Shown piece by piece: positions 38,665 to 47,686 of a stretch of DNA of 64,000 nt; positions within the stretch are counted from its first letter, which is position 1, and the number at the start of each line of letters is the position of its first letter. The DNA lies in NCBI GenBank assembly GCA_017396555.1, contig JAFQLS010000017.1:62001-126000 (forward strand), in the 5' to 3' direction. This stretch comes from Lachnospiraceae bacterium (GTDB lineage Bacteria; Bacillota; Clostridia; Lachnospirales; Lachnospiraceae). The position numbers and the translations under genes were made by a program. The notes beneath the pieces were generated by a model. The model was not told the origin of the DNA, searched no databases, and worked only from the letters and a program-made list of their open reading frames with translations.

Positions 38665-39762
38665 TTATACATTAAAACGGAATAATATTACATCGCCATC
38701 TTTAACAACGTATTCTTTACCTTCGAGTCTTACAAGACCTTTATCTTTTGCAGCGGTGTATGAACCACAGTCTAAAAGATCCTGATAGTTTACAACCTCT
38801 GCACGAATAAAACCGCGTTCGAAATCTGTATGAATTTTACCTGCAGCACCGGGAGCCTTAGTTCCTTCTGTTATTGTCCATGCACGTGTTTCCTGTTTGC
38901 CTGCTGTAAGGTAGCTTATAAGACCGAGTAAATGATAGCTTGCCTTAACAAGTTTATCAAGTCCGGATTCAGTAAGTCCCAAATCCTCAAGAAATTCTTT
39001 CTTTTCATCATCATCAAGTTCTGATAATTCCTGTTCAATCTGAGCACAAATGGCAAAGACTTCACTATGATTTTCAGCTGCGTACTCTCTTACTTTACAA
39101 ACATTTGGATTAGAGGCAGCATCATCAGCGAGTTCATCCTCTGATACATTTGCAGCATAAATAACCGGCTTGTATGTAAGGAGATTAAGTGTTGGTAATA
39201 AAGCTGCTTCGTCATCGTCGTTTACTTCGAAACTAATAGCAAGATTCATTTCTTCGAGATGTGCTTTTAATCTGTTAAGGATGTCAAGCTCTTTAGCAAG
39301 AGCCTTATCGTTTCTTGCACCCTTTGATGTCTTTGCTATTCTTCTTTCGAGAATTTCTATATCAGAGAAGATAAGCTCCATATTAATTGTCTCAATGTCT
39401 CTAAGAGGATCAACACTACCGTCAACGTGAATAACGTTAGTATCTTCAAAACATCTTACAACGTGAACTATTGCATCAACCTCACGAATATTTGATAAGA
39501 ACTGGTTACCAAGTCCTTCACCTTTTGACGCTCCTTTTACAAGACCTGCAATATCAACAAATTCTATAACAGCAGGAGTGATTTTGTCCGAATCATAAAG
39601 TGCTGCAAGTTTATTTAAACGCTCGTCAGGAACTGTAACAACGCCTACGTTTGGGTCGATTGTACAGAATGGATAGTTTGCTGATTCTGCACCTGCTTTT
39701 GTCAATGAATTGAATAAAGTACTTTTACCTACATTAGGCAGGCCTACTATACCTAATTTCAT
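38665..39762 (-). CDS. ychF: Ribosome-binding ATPase YchF (OBG family)
   Basis: This 365-aa protein has P-loop GLPNVGKST (about 6-14), DIAGLVKGAS, a coiled-coil arm, and a C-terminal TGS domain. YchF binds ribosomes and prefers ATP over GTP, because the G4 motif is altered (here YAANVSED). It is the only clear minus-strand gene in the window and has its own promoter (39803-39831). Family length is normal. Confidence 0.97.
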   Translation of the reverse strand: MKLGIVGLPNVGKSTLFNSLTKAGAESANYPFCTIDPNVGVVTVPDERLNKLAALYDSDKITPAVIEFVDIAGLVKGASKGEGLGNQFLSNIREVDAIVHVVRCFEDTNVIHVDGSVDPLRDIETINMELIFSDIEILERRIAKTSKGARNDKALAKELDILNRLKAHLEEMNLAISFEVNDDDEAALLPTLNLLTYKPVIYAANVSEDELADDAASNPNVCKVREYAAENHSEVFAICAQIEQELSELDDDEKKEFLEDLGLTESGLDKLVKASYHLLGLISYLTAGKQETRAWTITEGTKAPGAAGKIHTDFERGFIRAEVVNYQDLLDCGSYTAAKDKGLVRLEGKEYVVKDGDVILFRFNV

Positions 39763-39802
39763 AATTAATTTCCAACCTTTCTATAAAAATCATACTTGGG
39801 TT

Positions 39803-39831
39803 AGTTTAACATATTTTAAATATAATTGCAA
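39803..39831 (-). promoter_or_regulatory. Promoter of ychF
   Basis: On the minus strand, TTGCAA (39831-39826) and TAAACT (39808-39803) are 17 nt apart. A ribosome site GAAAGGTTGG lies between it and the ATG. Confidence 0.65.
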
Positions 39832-39887
39832 TTTATTATATATTGGGGTAAAATAATTAAGGAAAAAAAGTAAATGGAGTGTATGTT

Positions 39888-40760
39888 ATGTTATTAGATG
39901 TAAGTATTAGATTTGTTAACATAGGATTAGAATTAGAAGATTTAGGAAAAAATATAGATATATTTGGATTTAAAATTGCATATTATGGAATAATTATTGC
40001 TATTGCTATTATGGCGGGTATGTGGATAGCATTTAGAGAAGCTAAGATAACAGGGCAGAATGTGGATGATTATCTTGACTTTGCTATGATTATTATTCCT
40101 TCGTGTATAATTGGAGCAAGACTTTATTATGTGATATTTGAGTGGGATTATTATTCAAAGCATCTTTCGGAAATAATTAATATCAGAAAGGGTGGACTTG
40201 GAATATATGGTGCCGTTATTGTTGGTGTGGTTGGGTGTTATATATTTACTAGGGTGAAGAAAATGTCCTTTTTGAAAATGGCAGATACAGCGTGTCTGGG
40301 ACTTTTACTTGGTCAGCTTATAGGAAGATGGGGAAATTTTTTTAACAGAGAAGCATTTGGAGGCTATACGGATAATTTACTTGCAATGCAGATTAAATTT
40401 GATGAGGTTGGAGGAGTAATATCTGATGAGCTCCTTGCAAATGTTAAGATTGTAGATGGAATTCAGTACATTCAGGTACATCCAACATTTTTATATGAAT
40501 CTTTATGGAATCTGGGATTACTTATATTAATTATGATTTTTAGAAGAAAGAAGAGATTTGATGGAGAAGTATTATGTTGGTATATTGGTGGTTATGCAAT
40601 AGGAAGATTTTGGATTGAAAGTCTTAGAACAGACCAGCTTAAAGTGTTTGGAATACCGGCATCAATGATAGTTGCAGCGGTATCAGCAATAATTGTTTTG
40701 ATAATCTTAATATATAAGAATGTCCGAATTTATAAAAATTCTAAAAAAATGAATAATTAG
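39888..40760 (+). CDS. lgt: Prolipoprotein diacylglyceryl transferase
   Basis: This 290-aa membrane enzyme adds diacylglycerol to the lipobox Cys of prolipoproteins, such as the sugar-binding and phosphatase lipoproteins in this window. The signatures GGLGIYGAV and LIGRWGNFFNREAFG are present, plus HPTFLYES. It has about seven helices. I chose ATG 39888 because GGAG lies 8 bp upstream; an in-frame GTG at 39879 is the alternative. About 35 residues precede the first strong helix, slightly more than usual. Confidence 0.93.
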   Translation: MLLDVSIRFVNIGLELEDLGKNIDIFGFKIAYYGIIIAIAIMAGMWIAFREAKITGQNVDDYLDFAMIIIPSCIIGARLYYVIFEWDYYSKHLSEIINIRKGGLGIYGAVIVGVVGCYIFTRVKKMSFLKMADTACLGLLLGQLIGRWGNFFNREAFGGYTDNLLAMQIKFDEVGGVISDELLANVKIVDGIQYIQVHPTFLYESLWNLGLLILIMIFRRKKRFDGEVLCWYIGGYAIGRFWIESLRTDQLKVFGIPASMIVAAVSAIIVLIILIYKNVRIYKNSKKMNN

Positions 40761-40794
40761 TGGGAATATTCACCACTTTTGGAGTTGAAAGTAT

Positions 40795-40824
40795 AAAAAA
40801 GTGCCATTTTATGGCATTTTTTTT
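40795..40824 (+). terminator. Intrinsic terminator after lgt
   Basis: TGCCAT (40802-40807) pairs with ATGGCA (40811-40816) around TTT, with an A-run before and an eight-T run after. It insulates the dcw cluster. Confidence 0.9.
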
Positions 40825-40859
40825 ATGCAAAAAAAATGATTAATTAATGCAAAAACAAC

Positions 40860-40888
40860 TTGATATTTAAAGAAAAATGATATAAAAT
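40860..40888 (+). promoter_or_regulatory. Promoter of the dcw cluster (mraZ)
   Basis: TTGATA (40860-40865), 17 nt, TAAAAT (40883-40888). The predicted start is near 40895, directly before the MraZ boxes. Confidence 0.7.
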
Positions 40889-40896
40889 AGACACAT

Positions 40897-40936
40897 AGTG
40901 GTGAAAAGTGGTGCGAAGTGGCACAAAGTGGAGAAT
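40897..40936 (+). promoter_or_regulatory. Four phased MraZ boxes
   Basis: AGTGG recurs at 40897, 40907, 40917 and 40927, an exact 10-bp period (contexts GTGGTG, GTGGTG, GTGGCA, GTGGAG). MraZ is known to bind tandem GTGG-type repeats before its own gene and to control the cluster. One repeat per helical turn puts the boxes on one face of the DNA. They lie at about +3 to +37 of the predicted transcript, where binding would repress. Confidence 0.88.
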
Positions 40937-40987
40937 TTATAGAAAGAAAAAAATAAGTTATACCACAGTTAGAAGGTGAAGTTCGAA

Positions 40988-41419
40988 ATGTTCATGGGAG
41001 AATACAATCATTCGATTGATGCAAAGGGTCGTGTGATAATACCAGCAAAGTTTAGGGATAAGCTTGGTGAGACTTTTGTAGTTACTAAAGGTCTTGACGG
41101 ATGTTTGTTTGTATTTGCCCTTGATGAATGGAAGAACTTTGAAGAAAAATTAAGAACATTACCTATTGCTAATAAAGACGCGCGTAAATTCACAAGATTT
41201 TTTCTTGCAGGTGCAGCGGATTTGGAAGTGGACAAGCAGGGAAGGGCATTGTTACCTTCGAATCTTAGAGAGTTTGCAGAACTTAAGAAGGATGTTGTAC
41301 TTGTAGGTGTGTCGAGCAGAGTGGAAATCTGGAGTAAAGAGCGTTGGGAAGATAGTACTGCTTTCGATGACATGGATGAAATTGCAGAGCATATGGCTGA
41401 ATTAGGATTGGGTATTTAG
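40988..41419 (+). CDS. mraZ: Transcriptional regulator/cell-division protein MraZ
   Basis: This 143-aa protein is exactly the usual MraZ length when begun at ATG 40988 (MFMGEYNHSIDAKGR). A GTG at 40976 would add four residues not found in relatives. It has two SpoVT/AbrB-like halves, each with the DxxGR motif (DAKGRVIIP, DKQGRALLP). It forms ring-shaped oligomers that bind the phased GTGG boxes upstream. It heads the division and cell-wall cluster, with rsmH 18 bp on. Confidence 0.96.
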   Translation: MFMGEYNHSIDAKGRVIIPAKFRDKLGETFVVTKGLDGCLFVFALDEWKNFEEKLRTLPIANKDARKFTRFFLAGAADLEVDKQGRALLPSNLREFAELKKDVVLVGVSSRVEIWSKERWEDSTAFDDMDEIAEHMAELGLGI

Positions 41420-41437
41420 AAGAAAGGATTCTTAAAA

Positions 41438-42382
41438 ATGGAATTTAGGCATACCTCGGTATTATTGAACGAGACAGTTGGAAGCCTGAATATCAAACCG
41501 GATGGAATATATGTGGATGGAACGTTAGGTGGCGGTGGACATTCATACGAGATAGCTAGACAGCTTTCGCCTCAGGGAAGATTGATTGGGATTGATAGAG
41601 ATGCAGAAGCTATAGAAGCTGCGTCTAAGCGTCTTTTGGAATTTAAAGATAGGGTTACAATTGTAAGGAATAATTATAGTGAAATAGATAATGTGCTTGA
41701 TAGTTTGGGGATTGATTTTGTAGATGGAATCATCCTCGATCTTGGCGTCTCTTCAAGACAGCTTGATACTGTAGAAAGAGGTTTTTCATATAAATATGAT
41801 GCGCCACTTGATATGAGAATGGATAATCGTCAGGAAACTACAGCTAAAGATATTGTAAATAGCTATAGTGAAATGGAACTATTCAGAATTATAAGAGACT
41901 ATGGTGAAGATAAATTTGCAAAGAATATTGCAAAACATATTGTACAAGCCAGACAACTTAAGGAAATAGAAACAACAAATGAATTAACAGAGATAATTAA
42001 AGCCGCAATACCGGCAAAAATAAGAATGAAGGGTGGACATCCTTCTAAGCGAACATTTCAGGCTATAAGGATTGAATTGAATAAAGAGTTAGATGAAGTT
42101 AATAACTCGATTGATAATATGATTAACAGGCTTAATGATAAAGGAAGATTAAGTATTATAACATTTCATTCGCTTGAGGATAGAATTGTTAAGACAAGAT
42201 TTAGAAAAAATGAAAATCCTTGCACATGCCCATCAGATTTTCCAGTGTGTGTGTGCGGGAATGTATCAAAGGGTATTGTTGTTACAAGGAAACCGATACT
42301 GCCAAGCGAAAGAGAATTAGAGGAAAATTCAAGGTCCAAAAGTGCTAAATTAAGAGTGTTCGAGAGAAAGAAGGACAAGTAA
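41438..42382 (+). CDS. rsmH: 16S rRNA (cytosine-1402-N4) methyltransferase
   Basis: This 314-aa protein is the RsmH/MraW family, with the opening [11 protein letters not shown] loop [10 protein letters not shown], and [10 protein letters not shown]. It methylates C1402 in the ribosomal P site. An alpha-helical insert domain is near residues 110-215 and the [12 protein letters not shown] segment follows. A CxC-containing loop near the end ([12 protein letters not shown]) is seen in many Firmicutes. ftsL starts 1 bp after its stop. Confidence 0.97.
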   Translation: MEFRHTSVLLNETVGSLNIKPDGIYVDGTLGGGGHSYEIARQLSPQGRLIGIDRDAEAIEAASKRLLEFKDRVTIVRNNYSEIDNVLDSLGIDFVDGIILDLGVSSRQLDTVERGFSYKYDAPLDMRMDNRQETTAKDIVNSYSEMELFRIIRDYGEDKFAKNIAKHIVQARQLKEIETTNELTEIIKAAIPAKIRMKGGHPSKRTFQAIRIELNKELDEVNNSIDNMINRLNDKGRLSIITFHSLEDRIVKTRFRKNENPCTCPSDFPVCVCGNVSKGIVVTRKPILPSERELEENSRSKSAKLRVFERKKDK

Positions 42383-42383
42383 T

Positions 42384-42872
42384 ATGGAAAATAGAAAGAT
42401 TAGAAATTATTCAAACTACATAGATGGAAATGCTGTTAGAAAAGTTCAGGAAATACCTGATAGACATAAAGAACTTAGAGAAAAGCATATTGAGACAGAA
42501 AAGAGAAATATAAGAAAAAGAGCAGCCCAGAGAAATCAACAAAGAGAATTGAAAATGGGATTTGGATATGCATCATTTCTTATAGTTGCGTCAATTGTTA
42601 TGGTTATTGTGTGTGTTCAGTATATCAGAGTTCAGACAAGTGTTATAAGCAGACAGGAAGAAATAGTTAATATTAAAAGTGAATTAAACACATTAATTTC
42701 ACAAAATGATGCTATAGAATATAATGTAAATAGTTATGTTGATGTTGAAAATATTATTCAGGTTGCAACAAAAGAACTTGGAATGGTTAAAGCAGGCAAA
42801 GATCAGATTTCTTTATATGAAAGAACTGAAAGTGAATATATGAAGCAGGTAAATGACATTCCGAATGAATAG
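42384..42872 (+). CDS. ftsL: FtsL-like division protein
   Basis: This 162-aa single-pass protein has a basic N-terminal cytoplasmic tail of about 60 residues, one membrane helix (FASYFLIV-type stretch, about 57-78), then a coiled coil (about 80-110) and a short end. Size, topology and its place between rsmH and the PBP are those of FtsL, which joins DivIB and DivIC to activate septal wall synthesis. Sequence identity is weak, as is usual for FtsL, so the call rests mainly on topology and synteny. Confidence 0.8.
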   Translation: MENRKIRNYSNYIDGNAVRKVQEIPDRHKELREKHIETEKRNIRKRAAQRNQQRELKMGFGYASFLIVASIVMVIVCVQYIRVQTSVISRQEEIVNIKSELNTLISQNDAIEYNVNSYVDVENIIQVATKELGMVKAGKDQISLYERTESEYMKQVNDIPNE

Positions 42873-42896
42873 TAACCTATAATGATGGTGAAAAAT

Positions 42897-44861
42897 ATGG
42901 CTAGAGATTTAAAAAAAAGAAAAACTAAAAAATTCACAAGAAAGATGAAGATTAAAATGATGATTGTATTTTTTGTACTAATCATCATTCTTGCTGCATT
43001 GGGAGTAAAGCTTTCTTTTATTAATTATTCTAATGAAGACGAGTATACTAAATTGGTGCTGGAACAGCAACAGGAATCCAGCACCACCATTCCTTTCAAA
43101 AGAGGAGATATATTAGATAGAAATGGCAATGTTCTCGCAACAAGTATTAAGGTATATAATTTGATACTTGATCCGAAAGTAATGCTGAGTGATGAAGCAT
43201 ATATTGAGCCTACGGTTGAATTATTACTTAAATATTTTAAGGATATTGACGAGGATGATTTAAGGAAGACTATATCCGAAAAAAGTGATAGCAGGTATGT
43301 CATTTACAGAAAGCAGCTTGAGTATGATCAGATAAAAGATTTTAAGGCTGCTATGGATGAGGATAGAAATATCAAGGGAGTCTGGTTTGAGGACGAATAT
43401 AAAAGATGCTATCCTTATAATGAACTGGCAAGTAGTGTTATAGGATTTACTGAAAAGGGAGATGCAGGAAGATGGGGCATTGAAGAATTCTATAATGAAA
43501 GTCTCAATGGCCTTAATGGTCGTTCGTTCAGCTATTATGACAGAGATAATCAAAAGGTTACCGAAACACGCTCGGCAACAGACGGAAGTACGGTTGTATC
43601 TACAATAGATATGAATATACAGCAAATCTGCCAAAAATATGTGGAACAATGGGTGAAGGAATATAAGCCTAAAAATGTATCTGTAATTGTTGCGGATCCT
43701 AATAGCGGCGAGATTCTTGCCATGGTAAGCAGCAATAACATTTATGATTTAAATAATCCGAGAGATTTAACAAGATATTACAAAGAAAGTAAGTTAGAAA
43801 AAATGTCTGATAAGAAGAAATTAAATCTTCTTAATAAGATGTGGAGAAATTATTGTATAAGTGATTCGTTTCAGGCGGGATCAACAATTAAACCTTTTAC
43901 GGTTGCAGGAGCAATAGAAGAGAACAAAATCAGTGTTGATGATACTTATGAGTGTGACGGAGGAGAGCACGTTGCAAATTATTATGTAAGATGCCATCTT
44001 CATAGCGGTCATGGAACAGTGACACCTGAACAGTCTATTATGTATTCGTGCAACGATGCTTTGATGCAGATTGCAGAAAAGGAAGGTGTTAAAACATTTA
44101 CTGATTACCAGACAATATTTAATTTTGGTATGAAGACAGGTATTGACCTTCCGGGAGAGTCAAGCTGTGCAGGATTGTTATATACAGCTGATAATATGAC
44201 TGAAATTGACCTTAAGACTAATTCGTTTGGACAGAATTTTAATGTTACAATGGTTCAGATGGTTGCAGGCTTTTCATCTTTGATTAATGGTGGATATTAT
44301 TATGAACCTCATGTTGTAAAGCAGGTTGTTAATTCATCAGGAGCGATAGAAGAAAATGTGGAAAAAAAGCTTGTAAAACAAACGATTACAAATGATGTTT
44401 CGGATTATTTAAGACAAGCTTTGATGAATGTTACGATAGGTGGAACGGGCAGGACTGCAAGAGTAGAAGGCTATGTTGTCGGTGGAAAGACAGGAACTGC
44501 ACAAAAGGAAGATAAGGAGAAGGAAGAATATATTCTTTCGTTTCTTGGATTCGCACCTTATGATAATCCACAGGTGGTTTGTTATGCGGTTGTAGACGCA
44601 CCAAAGGTAGAGGATCCGGGAAGTAGTTCCTATGCGTCAAAATTATTTAGTGCAGTAATGACAGAAGTGTTGCCATATATGAATATATATCCAACAGAAG
44701 AAACAAATAAAAAAGAAGAAAAACCAACAGAAGAGACATTTGGTGAAGAAGTTGCTGTAGGAAATACAATTCTTGATGAAGAAGATATTGATGAATTAGA
44801 AACAGAAGAAACACAGCAGGAAGAAGATAGTACAGAAGAAACGACGCCGCAGGATAATTAA
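42897..44861 (+). CDS. Class B penicillin-binding protein (FtsI/PBP2B type)
   Basis: This 654-aa transpeptidase has one N-terminal membrane helix, a dimerisation domain, and a transpeptidase domain with SxxK (Ser329 in GSTIKPF), SxN (S384-C-N386) and KTG (531-533). A long Thr/Glu-rich tail (about 590-654) follows. It cross-links septal peptidoglycan with FtsW. ATG 42897 has GGTGA upstream; in-frame ATGs at 42882 and 42885 are alternatives. It is followed by a hairpin over the ribosome site of the second PBP. Confidence 0.93.
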   Translation: MARDLKKRKTKKFTRKMKIKMMIVFFVLIIILAALGVKLSFINYSNEDEYTKLVLEQQQESSTTIPFKRGDILDRNGNVLATSIKVYNLILDPKVMLSDEAYIEPTVELLLKYFKDIDEDDLRKTISEKSDSRYVIYRKQLEYDQIKDFKAAMDEDRNIKGVWFEDEYKRCYPYNELASSVIGFTEKGDAGRWGIEEFYNESLNGLNGRSFSYYDRDNQKVTETRSATDGSTVVSTIDMNIQQICQKYVEQWVKEYKPKNVSVIVADPNSGEILAMVSSNNIYDLNNPRDLTRYYKESKLEKMSDKKKLNLLNKMWRNYCISDSFQAGSTIKPFTVAGAIEENKISVDDTYECDGGEHVANYYVRCHLHSGHGTVTPEQSIMYSCNDALMQIAEKEGVKTFTDYQTIFNFGMKTGIDLPGESSCAGLLYTADNMTEIDLKTNSFGQNFNVTMVQMVAGFSSLINGGYYYEPHVVKQVVNSSGAIEENVEKKLVKQTITNDVSDYLRQALMNVTIGGTGRTARVEGYVVGGKTGTAQKEDKEKEEYILSFLGFAPYDNPQVVCYAVVDAPKVEDPGSSSYASKLFSAVMTEVLPYMNIYPTEETNKKEEKPTEETFGEEVAVGNTILDEEDIDELETEETQQEEDSTEETTPQDN

Positions 44862-44874
44862 ATAATTAGTGCAT

Positions 44875-44923
44875 AACCTCGTAGAAATATTAATAGACTA
44901 TTATTAATAGTTTTTACGAGGTT
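44875..44923 (+). promoter_or_regulatory. Long hairpin sequestering the ribosome site of the second PBP
   Basis: AACCTCGTA (44875-44883) pairs with TACGAGGTT (44915-44923). The stem continues with AAA/TTT and TATTAATA/TATTAATA-type pairing (one G-T pair, one bulge), about 20 bp in all, around a small loop. GAGG (44918-44921) is the only good ribosome site for the ATG at 44929 and is fully in the stem. A poor T-tract (TTTATTT) follows, so it could also act as a weak terminator. Confidence 0.8.
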
Positions 44924-44928
44924 TATTT

Positions 44929-46659
44929 ATGCAGGTAAGTAAGGCATATCATAGAAGAAAAATAGTATTATATATGTTTGTTGTTATTATTTTGTTTGTT
45001 TGTCTGACGGGTGTATTGGTCAATCTGATGATTTTTGATTCGGAAAAATACATAGAAAAAGCAAATGAATTACATGAGAGAGAAAGAGATATTAAGGCGG
45101 CAAGAGGGAAAATTCTAGATAGAAATGGAGTGGTTATTGCATCTAATAAGACGGTGTGTACTATTTCTGTTGTATATAATCAGATTGAGAATCATGAAGA
45201 AGTTATAGAAGTTTTATCAAAAGAATTGGAGCTTTCGAAGGAAGAGGTAACAAAAAAGGTTATGAAGGTAAGTTCCAGAGAAAAGATAAAGTCAAATGTT
45301 TTAAAGGAAGTTGGCGATAGAATTAGAGAATATAATCTTCCGGGGGTTAAAATTGATGAAGATTATAAAAGATATTATCCGTATTCGAGTCTGGCATCAA
45401 AAGTCTTGGGATTTACAGGAGCAGATAATCAGGGGATTGTTGGGCTTGAGGTTACATACGAGGATGTGCTTAAAGGAAAATCAGGGAAAATACTTACTGT
45501 TACAGATGCAAGGGGAATAGAACTTGAGGCAGTTGCAGAAAAAAGGCTTGAACCGGTTGCAGGTAAAAATCTTGTAACGAGTATAGATGTAAATATTCAG
45601 AAATATGCAGAACAGGCTGCGAAAAAGGTTCTTGAGTCTAAAGAAGCGAAACGGGTATCAGTAATTATTATGAACCCTCAAAATGGAGAAATTTATGCAA
45701 TGGTAAATGTTCCTGAATATGATTTGAATAATCCGTTTGAACTCAATTATATATTAGAAGAGGATGTTGATTCTAAGGAATATCAGAATTTACTTAATAA
45801 AATGTGGAGAAATGAAAGTATTAACGATACTTATGAACCGGGTTCTACATTCAAGATTTTTACAGCAACAGCTGGGCTTGAAACAAAGGTTATTACACCA
45901 AATAGTACATTTTCATGTCCGGGATACAAAATAGTTGACGATAGGAGAATAAGATGTCATAAAGCAGGAGGGCATGGTGCTGAAAATTTTGTGGAAGGTA
46001 CTATGAATTCATGTAATCCTGTATTTATAGATACAGGATTAAGACTTGGTGTAGATAAATTTTATGAGTATTTTGAAAAATTAGGTTTGTTTGAAAAAAC
46101 CGGTGTTGATTTGCCCGGAGAAGCGGGAAGTATTATGCATAAAAAGGAAAATGTGGGTAATGTTGAGCTTGCGACACTGTCGTTTGGTCAGTCATTTCAA
46201 ATCACACCTCTTCAATTGCTTAGAATGACAAGTGCGGTAATAAATGGTGGAAATCTTATAACACCACATTTGGGAATAAAGACAACAGATAATTCAGGTA
46301 ATATTATAGATGAATTTGAATATGATGTTACAGAATCGGTTATAACATTAGAAACGTGTGAAACTATGAAAGGAATACTTGAAAAGGTAGTTGCAGAAGG
46401 AACAGGTAAGAATGGTTATGTTGAGGGCTATGCTGTAGGAGGCAAAACAGCAACATCTGAAAAGTTACCACGAGGAAATGGTAAATATATATCATCTTAT
46501 TTAGGATTTGCACCAGCGAATAATCCGCAGGTTATTGGAATTTGTATAATAGATGAACCGGAAGGAATATATTATGGAGGTACTGTTGCTGCACCTGTAA
46601 TGCAAGAAATATTTGACAACATTCTACCTTATCTGGGTATTGAAAAATCAGCAAAATGA
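44929..46659 (+). CDS. Second class B penicillin-binding protein (SpoVD-like), with KTA instead of KTG
   Basis: This 576-aa protein has one N-terminal membrane helix (about 13-35), a dimerisation domain and a transpeptidase domain with SxxK (Ser306 in PGSTFKIF) and SxN (S361-C-N363). The third motif reads KTA (506-508), not KTG. There is no PASTA domain and no long tail. In Firmicutes a second dcw PBP before mraY is usually SpoVD, needed for the spore cortex, but vegetative use is possible. Its translation is probably limited by the upstream hairpin. Confidence 0.9.
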   Translation: MQVSKAYHRRKIVLYMFVVIILFVCLTGVLVNLMIFDSEKYIEKANELHERERDIKAARGKILDRNGVVIASNKTVCTISVVYNQIENHEEVIEVLSKELELSKEEVTKKVMKVSSREKIKSNVLKEVGDRIREYNLPGVKIDEDYKRYYPYSSLASKVLGFTGADNQGIVGLEVTYEDVLKGKSGKILTVTDARGIELEAVAEKRLEPVAGKNLVTSIDVNIQKYAEQAAKKVLESKEAKRVSVIIMNPQNGEIYAMVNVPEYDLNNPFELNYILEEDVDSKEYQNLLNKMWRNESINDTYEPGSTFKIFTATAGLETKVITPNSTFSCPGYKIVDDRRIRCHKAGGHGAENFVEGTMNSCNPVFIDTGLRLGVDKFYEYFEKLGLFEKTGVDLPGEAGSIMHKKENVGNVELATLSFGQSFQITPLQLLRMTSAVINGGNLITPHLGIKTTDNSGNIIDEFEYDVTESVITLETCETMKGILEKVVAEGTGKNGYVEGYAVGGKTATSEKLPRGNGKYISSYLGFAPANNPQVIGICIIDEPEGIYYGGTVAAPVMQEIFDNILPYLGIEKSAK

Positions 46660-46712
46660 GTTATACTTATAATGTTGGTTAAGGCACCAATTCGGGAGTA
46701 TGAAGAGTAAAT

Positions 46713-47666
46713 ATGATTAATAATGTAATAAAAGCAGTTCTTATATCATTTAGTATAAGTGTGATTATGTGTCCTGTCCTGATTCCGTTTCTAAGGAGGT
46801 TAAAGTTTGGGCAGTACATAAGAAATGAAGGACCAAAGGAACATTTGAAAAAGAGTGGAACTCCAACTATGGGAGGACTTGTAATACTATGTAGTATTGT
46901 TATAACATCTTTAATGTATATTGATGATAATAATAAAATTATTCCGGTGCTGTTTATGACATTGGGATTTGGGCTTATCGGATTTTTGGATGATTATATT
47001 AAAGTTGTAATGAAACGTTCAATGGGACTTACACCTATACAAAAATTAAGTTTACAGCTTGTTGTGACAACAGTTTTTGCGATATATATATATAATAACA
47101 ATGAAAATATGTATTTACATGTGCCTTTTTTTGAAGGAGTGGTAATAGATATTGGATTTATATATATACCATTGTTGTATGTTGTGGTTATAGGAACAGT
47201 AAATGGAGCAAATTTTACGGATGGATTAGACGGATTGGTATCCGGTGTAACAATAATGATAGCCGTGTTTTTTACAGTTATCGGAATTGTTAATAACTCG
47301 GGAACAGAACCTATAAGTGCAGCCGTAGCAGGAAGCTTGCTGGGTTTTATTTTATATAATTCATATCCGGCAAGTATATTTATGGGAGATACAGGCTCAC
47401 TTGCACTAGGAGGCTTTGTGGCATCTATGGCATATATGCTCAATATGCCGTTAATATTAATGCTTGTTGCGTTGGTTTATGTTATTGAGGTATTGTCTGT
47501 AATTATTCAGGTAACATATTTTAAAATTACAAATGGAAATAGAATATTTAAAATGGCACCAATACATCATCATTTAGAAATGTGTGGATGGTCGGAGACG
47601 AGAATTGTAACAGTTTTCTCTACGATAACAGCTATTTTATGTATTATAGGTTATCTGGCAATATAA
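46713..47666 (+). CDS. mraY: Phospho-MurNAc-pentapeptide transferase (lipid I synthase)
   Basis: This 317-aa enzyme attaches the MurNAc-pentapeptide to undecaprenyl phosphate. It has about ten membrane helices. The magnesium and catalytic Asp residues are in FLDDYIKV and NFTDGLDGL, and the HHHLE motif lies in a cytosolic loop near the end. GGPKEHLKKSGTPTMGG near the start is standard. A GGGAG site is 13 bp before the ATG. murD follows after 20 bp. Confidence 0.97.
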   Translation: MINNVIKAVLISFSISVIMCPVLIPFLRRLKFGQYIRNEGPKEHLKKSGTPTMGGLVILCSIVITSLMYIDDNNKIIPVLFMTLGFGLIGFLDDYIKVVMKRSMGLTPIQKLSLQLVVTTVFAIYIYNNNENMYLHVPFFEGVVIDIGFIYIPLLYVVVIGTVNGANFTDGLDGLVSGVTIMIAVFFTVIGIVNNSGTEPISAAVAGSLLGFILYNSYPASIFMGDTGSLALGGFVASMAYMLNMPLILMLVALVYVIEVLSVIIQVTYFKITNGNRIFKMAPIHHHLEMCGWSETRIVTVFSTITAILCIIGYLAI

Positions 47667-47686
47667 AATAAAAAGGAAAAGAAGAT

